A stretch of DNA of 40,729 nt from contig NZ_FOCO01000028.1 in NCBI RefSeq assembly GCF_900110135.1, positions 1-40,729 on the forward strand, read 5' to 3'. This document shows positions 33,979 to 40,729 of the stretch, one piece after another. This stretch comes from Pseudorhodobacter antarcticus (GTDB taxonomy: Bacteria > Pseudomonadota > Alphaproteobacteria > Rhodobacterales > Rhodobacteraceae). Both the position numbers and the translations under genes were made by a program. The notes beneath the pieces are model-generated. The model did not search any database, was not told the DNA's origin, and was given only the letters and a program-made list of their open reading frames with translations. Numbering within the stretch: position 1 is the first letter of the stretch; every line of letters starts with the position of its first letter.

Positions 33979-34002
33979 AAGATAGTAATCAGTTACTATC
34001 TT
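33979..34002. promoter_or_regulatory. Perfect inverted repeat, probable TetR operator
   Basis: Arms AAGATAGTAA and TTACTATCTT, 10 bp each and fully complementary, around a TCAG spacer. The location is between phaC and the TetR-type gene, 114 bp before the latter's start. Palindromes of this size, AT-rich with central TAGTAA/TTACTA, are typical of TetR-family operators. The T-rich sequence after the right arm could look like a terminator, but no plus-strand gene lies upstream. Confidence 0.7.
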
Positions 34003-34115
34003 TTTTTCAAGCCTTCCATCCCTGATGGACGGAATTTGATATAAAACAACCTTGTGAGGCTTATCATGCAATCTGGCAAACTTTACACCGCAGCGCAGCA
34101 CATGGATGCTTTCTC

Positions 34116-34772
34116 ATGACCATGACCCGCGCCAAAAATCTGCCTGCCGAGGAACGCCGCAACGTCACGGTTGAGGCAGTGATAACTTTGGCCGCTACGA
34201 TGAACCCCGGTGATATCACCACGGCGGCCATCGCCAAACACATGCATCTGACACAAGGCGCGCTGTTCCGGCATTTCCCCAACAAAGAGGCGATCTGGCA
34301 CGCGGTGATGCAATGGGTGGCGACCCATCTTATGGCCCGTATCGACAAATCTGCTGCAAAGATCAAAGCGCCGCTGGAGGCGATGGCGGCGATGTTTCAG
34401 GCCCATGTCGCCTTTGTGGCCGAACACCCCGGCGCCCCGCGCATGCTGTTCGGCGAACTTCAGGGCGCGGATATGACGCCCGCAAAACGGCTGGCGCGGG
34501 CGATGATGGTGCAATACGCCGCGCGCTTGAACGACCTTATCCTTGCCGCCAAAGCGCGGGGTGATCTGCCCCAAGATCTGGACGTGGAGGCCGCGACCGT
34601 TTTGTTCATTGGCACCATTCAGGGGCTAGTGATGCAGGCGCTGATTTCGGGCGATATGGCGCAGATGGTGACCATGGCGCCGCGCGTCTTTCATATTTAC
34701 CGACTTGGCATTGAAAACGCTGCGTCTGACATACGGAATCAGACAAGCGGAGAAATTCGCCATGTCTCGTAA
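34116..34772 (+). CDS. TetR-family transcriptional regulator
   Basis: A 218-residue regulator. The N-terminal helix-turn-helix (about 16-62) includes ITTAAIAKHMHLTQGALFRHFPNKEAIWHAVM, very typical of TetR proteins (the RHFPNKE motif after the recognition helix). The C-terminal all-helical region is a ligand-binding/dimerisation domain. In similar operons the regulator represses the exporter downstream (YhiI/RbbA/YhhJ-type), releasing on binding a drug or toxic compound. It begins at 34116 with tandem ATG codons (MTMTR) and a weak GGA ribosome-binding site; its 3' end overlaps the adaptor gene by 11 nt. Confidence 0.92.
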   Translation: MTMTRAKNLPAEERRNVTVEAVITLAATMNPGDITTAAIAKHMHLTQGALFRHFPNKEAIWHAVMQWVATHLMARIDKSAAKIKAPLEAMAAMFQAHVAFVAEHPGAPRMLFGELQGADMTPAKRLARAMMVQYAARLNDLILAAKARGDLPQDLDVEAATVLFIGTIQGLVMQALISGDMAQMVTMAPRVFHIYRLGIENAASDIRNQTSGEIRHVS

Positions 34773-35781
34773 AACCTCTCTAGCCCTTGTCTTGGTCGTT
34801 CTGGCGGCCTTTCTGGGCTATGGCGCATGGCGTGTCTTGCTGGCGCCAAGCGATTTGCCACCCGAAGGCTTCGCGCGGGGCAATGGCCGGATAGAGGCAG
34901 ACTTGGTGGATATCTCCACGCGTCTGGCGGGGCGTGTCGCCGAAATCACCGTGCGCGAAGGCGATCTGGTGCAGCCGGGCGATGTTTTGGCGGTGATGGA
35001 CACCACCGAACTGGCCGCGCAGAAAATGCGGGCCGAGGCGGCGGTGGCCAGTGCGCAGGCCGCCGTAACCGTGGCGCAAGCCGGCATCGCGCAGGCCGCG
35101 GCGCGCCTTGCGCTGTCACAAAGCAATCTGGCGCGGGCGGAAACGCTGGGCGCGCGTGGTGTTATCACGGTTGAGGATTTGGACATCACCCGCACCCAAG
35201 GCCAGCTTGACGCGGCGGGGCTGACGGCCGCACAGGCAACCGTTATTGCCAAAGAACGCGCGGTTGATGCCGAAGCGGCCGTGCTGCGCGAAATTGAAGC
35301 CCGCATTAACGACAGCACCCTGCACGCCCCCCAAGCCGGGCGGGTTCTTTACCGCCTTGCACAACCCGGCGAGGTGCTGGGCGGCGGCGGCAAGGTGCTG
35401 ACGCTGGTCAGCCTTGGCGATATTTATATGGAGTTTTTCCTGCCTGCGACTGCGGCTCCAAGGGTTCTTTTGGGGGATGAGGCGCGGATTATTGTCGATG
35501 TGATGCCCGGCATCGCCGTGCCTGCCACGGTTAGTTTCATAGCCCCGCAAGCGCAATTCACCCCCAAACAGGTGGAAACCGTGGCGGAACGCGAAAGCCT
35601 GATGTTCCGTATCCGCGTTCGCATCCCGCAAGAACTGGTAGCAGGCCACTTGGCGCAGGTTAAAACCGGGGTGCGCGGTGTGGCGTGGGTTCGTCTGGCC
35701 TGGCCGGACGGCACTGTGCTTGACTGGCCTGCGGGGCTGACGCCGCCGCTTGTATCAGCCCTTCCCGGCACGGACAAATGA
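34762..35781 (+). CDS. HlyD-family adaptor (YhiI-like)
   Basis: A 339-residue membrane-fusion protein with an N-terminal membrane helix or signal anchor (about 4-25, SLALVLVVLAAFLGYGAW). The family motif VREGDLVQPGDVLAVMDTTEL, a helical hairpin (about 80-180), the lipoyl half APQAGRVLYRLAQPGEVL and a beta-barrel part (PGIAVPATVSFIAPQAQF, KTGVRGVAWVRL) follow. It corresponds to E. coli YhiI. The start at 34762 gives an 11-nt overlap with the TetR gene, while a longer frame opens at 34705. Its stop overlaps the ATPase start by 4 nt. Confidence 0.9.
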   Translation: MSRKTSLALVLVVLAAFLGYGAWRVLLAPSDLPPEGFARGNGRIEADLVDISTRLAGRVAEITVREGDLVQPGDVLAVMDTTELAAQKMRAEAAVASAQAAVTVAQAGIAQAAARLALSQSNLARAETLGARGVITVEDLDITRTQGQLDAAGLTAAQATVIAKERAVDAEAAVLREIEARINDSTLHAPQAGRVLYRLAQPGEVLGGGGKVLTLVSLGDIYMEFFLPATAAPRVLLGDEARIIVDVMPGIAVPATVSFIAPQAQFTPKQVETVAERESLMFRIRVRIPQELVAGHLAQVKTGVRGVAWVRLAWPDGTVLDWPAGLTPPLVSALPGTDK

Positions 35782-38525
35782 CCGCCCCCGTTGCAAAGCT
35801 AACCGGGGTAAGCCACCGCTACGGCAAAGTGCAGGCCTTGCAAGATGTCACGCTGGAATTGCCCGCAGGCCAGATGATCGGGTTGATTGGGCCGGACGGT
35901 GTGGGCAAGTCCACGCTGATGGGGCTTATCGCCGGGGCCAAAAAGATGCAGGCGGGCCAAGTTGCGGCTTTGGGGGGCGATATGGCCAGTGCGCGCCACC
36001 GCGCGGATGCAGGGCGGCGCATTGCCTTCATGCCGCAGGGCTTGGGCAAAAACCTGTATCACGACCTAAGCCTGCGCGAAAATCTGGATTTCTTCGGCAA
36101 ACTTTATGGCTTGTCCCACACTGATCGTGATGCACGCATTTCCCGGCTAACCCGCGCCACGGGCCTTACCGCCTTCATGGACCGGCCTGCGGGCAAGCTG
36201 TCGGGTGGGATGAAGCAAAAGCTGGGGCTTTGCGCCGCCCTAATCCACGACCCGGATTTCCTGCTGCTGGATGAGCCAACGACTGGGGTTGACCCATTAT
36301 CGCGCCGCCAATTCTGGGATCTGATCGACACAATCCGCGCGGGCCGCCCGGAGATGAGCGTGCTGGTGTCCACCGCCTATATGGAGGAGGCCGCGCGCTT
36401 TGGCTATCTCGTGGCGATGAATGCGGGGCAGGTTTTGGCGACGGGCAGCCCTGCTGACCTGATCGAGCGCACCAAAACCGCAACGGTTGAGGCCGCCTAT
36501 GTGGCCCTGCTGGGTGGCGATGCGGCGGAAGCAATCGCCTCCGAACCCGCCCCCACCGCCAATACCAAAGCCGGCCCGCCCGCCATCCGCGCCGAAAACC
36601 TGACCAAGCGCTTCGGCAATTTTACCGCTGTCGACTCAGTCAGCTTTGAGATCAAGCGCGGTGAGATTTTCGGCTTTCTCGGCTCCAACGGCTGCGGCAA
36701 GACCACCACGATGAAAATGCTGACCGGCCTTACCTCCGCCACAACGGGTGAGGCGTGGATTTTCGGCCAGCCGGTCGATGCGCAAAACCTTGATGCGCGG
36801 CGCAGGGTCGGTTTTATGTCGCAAACCTTTTCACTTTACGGCGAGCTTACGGTGCGCGAAAATCTGATGTTGCACGCACGGCTTTTCCACCTTGGCAGTG
36901 TGCTGACTGCCACGCGAATGGCCGAACTGGTCCCGCGTTTTGGGCTTGGCCCCTACCTCGATCAAGGTGCCGCCTCCCTGCCCCTCGGCGTGCGCCAACG
37001 TCTGTCGCTGGCGGTTGCGGTGATCCAAGCGCCGGATATCTTGATTTTGGATGAGCCGACATCTGGCGTCGACCCGCAAGCGCGCGATGCGTTTTGGGTG
37101 ATGCTGCTGGAACTGGCGCGCCGCGACGGGGTAACCATCTTCATCTCAACCCATTTCATGGACGAAGGCATGCGCTGCGACCGCATTTCCTTGATGCATG
37201 CGGGCAAAGTACTGGTATCAGACGCCCCCAAGGCGCTGATCGCGACGCGCGGAGTGGCAACGTTGGAAGACGCTTTCATTGCTTACATGCTTGACGCCCA
37301 GCCCCCTGAGGCCCCCGTGGATGACGGGCTGTTGACCAGCGACACCGCGCAAAACCACACCAAACCCACGTCAGGTTTCAGCCTTAGCAGGCTTTTGGCC
37401 TATACCACCCGCGAGACGATGCAGGTAAAGCGCGACCCGGTGCGGCTGGTGTTTTCCTTTGTCGGCTCCGCGCTTTTGTTGCTAATTATGTCGTTTGGCA
37501 TCTCGCAAGAGGTGCGGGGCATTCCCTTTGCCGTCTATGATCTGGACCAAAGCCCCGAAAGCCGCGCCTATCTTTCAGCGTTTCAGGATACGCCGTGGTT
37601 TTCCGAACGCCCCCCGATCACCGACCCTGACGGGCTGGAACGCCGGATGGAAAACGGCGAACTGGCGCTGGCGCTGCAAATTCCGCCGGGCTTTGGCCGC
37701 GCCCTGCGGCGCGGTGAGCTGGCCGAGATTGCCGGCTTGATTGACGGATCAGACACCAACCGTGCCGGCACAGTGGAAAGCTACGTCAAAAACGCGCACG
37801 CCGATGTGCTGGCATTGGCGGGGCAATCGGCGCTGGCGCTGGCCGATCTGGCAACCATGCACAAGGCCGATGCAGCTCCGCCCGCGCAACTGATCCCGCG
37901 GTTTCAGTATAACCCCGCGATGGAAAGCCTGCCTGCCATCGGGCCGTCTATCCCGCCGCTTTTGCTGCTGCTATTTCCTGCGATTTTAATGGCGGTCAGC
38001 GTCGCGCGCGAAAAGGAAATTGGCACGATCACCAATTTCTACGTCACCCCCACAAACCCCGCCGAATTTCTGATCGGCAAGCAACTGGTCTACATCGGCA
38101 TCACGCTGCTGAACTTTGTGATCCTGACGGTGTTGGTGGTCACCGTGCTGGGTGTGCCGCTAAAGGGTGATACGGCGGCACTGGTGCTGGGCGCGCTGCT
38201 TTATGACGTGGCGGCAACGGGTTACGGTTTATTGGTGTCGATGCTAACCGCCACGCAGGTCACGGCGGTGTTTGCGGCGGCGATCCTGTCCGTCATGCCG
38301 ACACTGCAATTTTCCGGCATGATTACGCCAGTTTCATCGTTAGACGGCGCCGCGCGGATCATGGGCACGTTCTGGCCCACCACCTGGTATATGGGCATCA
38401 GCGTTGGCACCTTTACCAAGGGGTTGGGCCTGTCCGAACTGTCGGGCCACCTGCTGCGCTTGGCCGCCTTTGGTCCTATCCTGACGGGGCTGGCGGTGCT
38501 ATTGCTGCGCAAGCAGGAGCGGTAA
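35778..38525 (+). CDS. rbbA: RbbA-like ABC transporter: two ATP-binding domains fused to permease
   Basis: A 915-residue protein. NBD1 (about 5-240) has Walker A GPDGVGKST (39-47) and LSGGMKQKL. NBD2 (about 270-500) has GSNGCGKTTT, LPLGVRQRLSL as a degenerate signature, and ILILDEPTSGVDPQ. A six-helix ABC-2-type membrane domain (about 540-915) has an extracytoplasmic loop between its first and second helices. E. coli RbbA (YhiH) has the same three-part plan and about the same length, including the LPLG second signature. The enzyme likely exports a toxic compound with the adaptor and the second permease. Its start overlaps the adaptor stop by 4 nt and the next gene begins 4 nt after its stop. 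Confidence 0.92.
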   Translation: MTAPVAKLTGVSHRYGKVQALQDVTLELPAGQMIGLIGPDGVGKSTLMGLIAGAKKMQAGQVAALGGDMASARHRADAGRRIAFMPQGLGKNLYHDLSLRENLDFFGKLYGLSHTDRDARISRLTRATGLTAFMDRPAGKLSGGMKQKLGLCAALIHDPDFLLLDEPTTGVDPLSRRQFWDLIDTIRAGRPEMSVLVSTAYMEEAARFGYLVAMNAGQVLATGSPADLIERTKTATVEAAYVALLGGDAAEAIASEPAPTANTKAGPPAIRAENLTKRFGNFTAVDSVSFEIKRGEIFGFLGSNGCGKTTTMKMLTGLTSATTGEAWIFGQPVDAQNLDARRRVGFMSQTFSLYGELTVRENLMLHARLFHLGSVLTATRMAELVPRFGLGPYLDQGAASLPLGVRQRLSLAVAVIQAPDILILDEPTSGVDPQARDAFWVMLLELARRDGVTIFISTHFMDEGMRCDRISLMHAGKVLVSDAPKALIATRGVATLEDAFIAYMLDAQPPEAPVDDGLLTSDTAQNHTKPTSGFSLSRLLAYTTRETMQVKRDPVRLVFSFVGSALLLLIMSFGISQEVRGIPFAVYDLDQSPESRAYLSAFQDTPWFSERPPITDPDGLERRMENGELALALQIPPGFGRALRRGELAEIAGLIDGSDTNRAGTVESYVKNAHADVLALAGQSALALADLATMHKADAAPPAQLIPRFQYNPAMESLPAIGPSIPPLLLLLFPAILMAVSVAREKEIGTITNFYVTPTNPAEFLIGKQLVYIGITLLNFVILTVLVVTVLGVPLKGDTAALVLGALLYDVAATGYGLLVSMLTATQVTAVFAAAILSVMPTLQFSGMITPVSSLDGAARIMGTFWPTTWYMGISVGTFTKGLGLSELSGHLLRLAAFGPILTGLAVLLLRKQER

Positions 38526-38528
38526 GCA

Positions 38529-39653
38529 ATGCGGCAACTCTCAAACATCTTTTGGCTTGCGGGCAAGGAATTGAAAAGTGTGCTGGGTGATCCGGTCATG
38601 GTGATCTTGATCCTGTGGTCCTTCGTCGTGGCCGTGATGCTAGAGGCAAGCGGCGCGGGCGATACTGTTCGCAATGCAGCCATAGCCATTCTAGACGAAG
38701 ACAACTCCACCCTCACCCGCGCGCTGACAGATGCGCTTGGCCCACCATGGTTCCAACCGCCGGTGATGATTGCGCCCGACCGCGTCAGGCCCGAGATGGA
38801 CGCCGGAAGCATCATGTTCGTCCTTAGCTTCCCGCCGAGATTTGAGGCCGATGTGATCGCGGGCCTGATGCCAAGCGCCCAGTTGGAGGTCGACGCAACC
38901 GCCGTTAACCAAGCCCAGCTTGGCACCGATTATATCGCCAATATCCTGCAATCAGAAACCTGCGCCTTTTTGTCAGACAGCCCTGCCGCGCCAGAACCTG
39001 CCCTGCGGCTGGAACTGCGCCGCGCCTCCAACCCCAATGGCAACCCGGTCTGGTTCAAGGCGATGTCGTCGCTGCTGAACCAGCTATCGCTGCTGACCAT
39101 CGCGCTGACGGGTGCCGCGATGCTGCGCGAACGCGAGCAGGGCACGATTGAACACCTCATGGTAATGCCGCTGACCCCGCTAGAGATTGCGCTGTCGAAG
39201 GTTCTGGCCAATGTCGTGGTGGTGCTGGCGGCGTTCACCCTGTCACTGTTCTTGGTCGTGCAGCAATTGTTGCAAGTTCCGATTGCCGGATCAGTGCCGC
39301 TATTGCTGGCGGGGACGGCCATCTATTTGGCCGCCGCCGCCGCCATCGGGATGTTTCTGGGCACGGTTGCGCGCAGCATGGCGCAGTTTGCCTTGTTGGT
39401 TATCATGGTGGTGATCCCGATCATCATGCTGTCGGGCGGCATGGGCGCGGTCGAAAGCCAGCCCGACATTGTGCAACGCCTGACGATGGCCCTGCCCTCG
39501 CGGCACTTTCTGGCCTTTGCCAAAGCCGTTGCTTTTCGCGGGGCCGGCCTGGATGCCGTCTGGGTGCAGCTGTCCCTTATGGCCGGACTTGGCATCGCCT
39601 TTTTCGCCGCAAGCCTTTTGCTGTTCCGCCGTTCCATGAGCGTGTCAGGATGA
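38529..39653 (+). CDS. yhhJ: ABC-2-type permease (YhhJ-like)
   Basis: A 374-residue membrane subunit. The first helix (about 20-40, VMVILILWSFVVAVMLE) is followed by a large periplasmic domain (about 45-175), then a cluster of five helices. REREQGTIEHLMVMPLTPLEIALSKVLANVV is the conserved turn that contacts the ATPase, as in E. coli YhhJ. It should pair with RbbA-like TMD as a heterodimer to move the substrate. The start lies 4 nt after the rbbA stop; its end overlaps the downstream lipoprotein hydrolase by 4 nt. Confidence 0.9.
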   Translation: MRQLSNIFWLAGKELKSVLGDPVMVILILWSFVVAVMLEASGAGDTVRNAAIAILDEDNSTLTRALTDALGPPWFQPPVMIAPDRVRPEMDAGSIMFVLSFPPRFEADVIAGLMPSAQLEVDATAVNQAQLGTDYIANILQSETCAFLSDSPAAPEPALRLELRRASNPNGNPVWFKAMSSLLNQLSLLTIALTGAAMLREREQGTIEHLMVMPLTPLEIALSKVLANVVVVLAAFTLSLFLVVQQLLQVPIAGSVPLLLAGTAIYLAAAAAIGMFLGTVARSMAQFALLVIMVVIPIIMLSGGMGAVESQPDIVQRLTMALPSRHFLAFAKAVAFRGAGLDAVWVQLSLMAGLGIAFFAASLLLFRRSMSVSG

Positions 39654-40384
39654 TAAACGGATACGCCAAAAACATCGACGCGCGCTTTTGGGTGTGGCGG
39701 CTGGTCCTTTTGGTGTTCATCGCAACGGCTGGCTGTGCGGCGCGGCCCGGTCCGCAAGCGCTGTTGTCGGTTCCCACAGCTGAAACGGCACTTCGGCAGG
39801 TGACCATAAATGTCGCCTCGACCCGCGCCAGGGATGCTGTAACCGGCGCCTATACCGATGCCCGCGCGCCCACGCTGAACTACGAATCCTTCACCGTTTC
39901 CATCCCGCCAACCCATAAGGCGACCAAGATCGAGCTGCCAAAAGCCAATTCAGACCCGATGACCAGTTTTGCTGTAACCGACCGAAAGCTGTTGCCCGAT
40001 CTTCGCTTTTCAGCGGTTCAGGGCCAAGGCAAACGTGACGTGCTGATCTTTGTTCACGGCTACAATTACAACTTTGCCGAGTCGTTGTTTCGCTTGGCAC
40101 AGGTCGCCGCCGATGGCGAGTTGACGGAAATGCCTATCCTTTTCGCATGGCCCTCCGCTGCCTCTGTGGTTGGCTATATCGCCGATAAGGATGCGGTAAC
40201 CTATTCGCGCGATGATCTGGTCAAGGTGTTGATGGATGTAGCCGCCGACCCGAAGGTGGGTAAAATCACCCTGTTTGGGCATTCCATGGGCGGCTGGCTG
40301 GTCGCCGAGGCGTTGCGCCAGCTGCGGCTAACAGGGCAAGACAGGGTGATCGCGCGTTTGGATAATGTGGTGCTGGCGGGGTAA
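39650..40384 (+). pseudogene. DUF900-type alpha/beta hydrolase lipoprotein, 3' end cut by IS
   Basis: A 244-residue remnant of an esterase/lipase-superfamily (DUF900) protein. The N-terminus has a membrane segment ending TAGC (Cys29), a likely lipobox. RDVLIFVHGYNYNFAESLFRLAQ (oxyanion loop), MPILFAWPSAASVVGY and GHSMGGWLV with nucleophile Ser212 follow. The family normally continues after VVLA with PDxD and a catalytic Asp and His. Here the frame stops three codons after the IS junction, near VVLAG, so the Asp/His part is missing. The stop codon is supplied at or next to the junction. Start overlaps the yhhJ stop by 4 nt (ATGA). Confidence 0.75.
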
Positions 40385-40729
40385 TCCCCCCTATTTTTAG
40401 TGGGGTGCGATCGTAGAATTCACGCGGCCATTTTCAGTTTCATTGCGGGTGTTATGCCGCCGATGCCCATGTTGGGGCGGTCGTTGTTGTAAGTCCACAG
40501 CCATTGCGTGGCGTAATCTTGGGCCTCCTCGATGCTTTCGATGATGTATTGGTCCAGCCATTCATGCCTTACGGTGCGGTTGTAGCGTTCGATATAGGCG
40601 TTCTGCTGCGGCTGGCCGGGTTGGATGTGCTGGATGGTAACCCCACGTTTCACAGCCCATTTCATCCGTTGCCCGACAGACGATGCGTGCATCGCCGAGA
40701 GGGAGCTTTTCACTGATGTATTCGGGGCC
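40381..40729 (-). mobile_element. IS3-family insertion sequence, partial (3' end region)
   Basis: An IS3-like element that runs out of the window to the right. The inner end lies near 40381 (exact base uncertain), just after the host reading frame breaks off; the terminal region contains TAATCCCCCCTATTTTTAG. The minus-strand frame is the C-terminal part of the OrfB integrase. It is a different family from the left IS, so the two do not make a composite transposon. The host gene interrupted is the DUF900 hydrolase. Confidence 0.75.
40420..40729 (-). pseudogene. IS3-family transposase OrfB, C-terminal part, frameshifted by a 37-bp insert
   Basis: The visible C-terminus has the family's rve-integrase end: IQHIQPGQPQQNAYIERYN, RTVRHEWLDQYIIESIEEAQ, TYNNDRPNMGIGG and PAMKL. 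The catalytic Glu lies in QNAYIERYNRT. Upstream, the frame GPEYISEKL, which should lead directly into MKWAVKRGVT, lies in another register: 37 bases (about 40675-40711) separate the L codon from the M codon. In homologues only 13 residues separate GPEYIS from the (I/F)QPG segment, which fits exactly if these bases are removed. The insert holds the inverted repeat CGATGC-GT-GCATCG (40681-40694). The copy is probably inactive. Confidence 0.65.

Noticed and set aside
33979-34010. Rho-independent terminator (palindrome followed by T-run)
   Set aside because: No plus-strand transcript ends here; stem is AT-rich and the location suits an operator.
34036-34049. TTGATATAAAACAA as a further FNR-type box
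   Set aside because: One mismatch to the consensus but in AT-rich promoter DNA; no suitable -10 spacing for TetR or phaC, so not listed as a site.

Overview
The window is about 40.7 kb of GC-rich bacterial DNA with dense, ATGA-overlapping operons. Gene content and protein style (N-ATPase operon, CbpA/CbpM pair, class I PHA synthase, Crp/Fnr regulators with TTGAT-N4-ATCAA-like boxes) suggest an alphaproteobacterium, most likely a Rhodobacteraceae-type marine or saline organism. That placement is inference from protein resemblance only. No rRNA, tRNA or CRISPR array was seen. Both window ends lie inside insertion sequences of different families (IS5/IS903-like on the left, IS3-like on the right), and each has cut a host gene.

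Layout. 1-323: IS5-family end inserted in a YfcC-type carrier gene (324-1069). 1169-1540: small NTF2/SnoaL-like protein. 1646-7980 (minus): a complete N-type F-ATPase operon in the order atpD-C-Q-R-B-E-F-A-G. 8220-9309: a cupin and a DM13 protein. 9553-12622 (minus): a MacB/Dev-like HlyD-permease-ATPase exporter. 12781-14039: cbpA-cbpM, divergent from the exporter. 14047-16301 (minus): phospholipase-D-like protein and EEP hydrolase. 16456-18578: a secreted unknown, a CsbD-like protein overlapping a 51-codon membrane protein, a Crp/Fnr-type regulator and a divergent 78-residue protein. 18871-24999: a QseBC-like two-component system divergent from a four-gene flavin-based electron-transfer operon (PepSY protein, DUF2271 protein with a flavinylation motif, PepSY-flavodoxin-reductase fusion, ApbE). 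25008-33853 (minus): TPC-type metal P-ATPase, AI-2E-type permease, bactofilin-like membrane protein, zinc alcohol dehydrogenase, periplasmic rhodanese, 4-TM protein and PHA synthase. 34116-40384: TetR regulator plus a YhiI-RbbA-YhhJ-like exporter and a truncated lipoprotein hydrolase.

How the parts may work together. Four FNR/Crp-type boxes lie upstream of the NTF2-like gene, the N-ATPase operon, the exporter/cbpA divergence and the Crp-like regulator/small-protein divergence. Two of the boxes are identical 14-mers (CTGATCTGCATCAG). This points to a local low-oxygen or stress regulon that joins ion pumping by the N-ATPase with chaperone and stress genes. The PepSY/DUF2271/ApbE operon is a self-contained candidate for moving electrons from cytosolic NAD(P)H to a covalently flavinylated periplasmic protein. 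Its divergent control region contains a strikingly symmetric response-regulator operator. The TetR exporter operon has its own perfect inverted-repeat operator.
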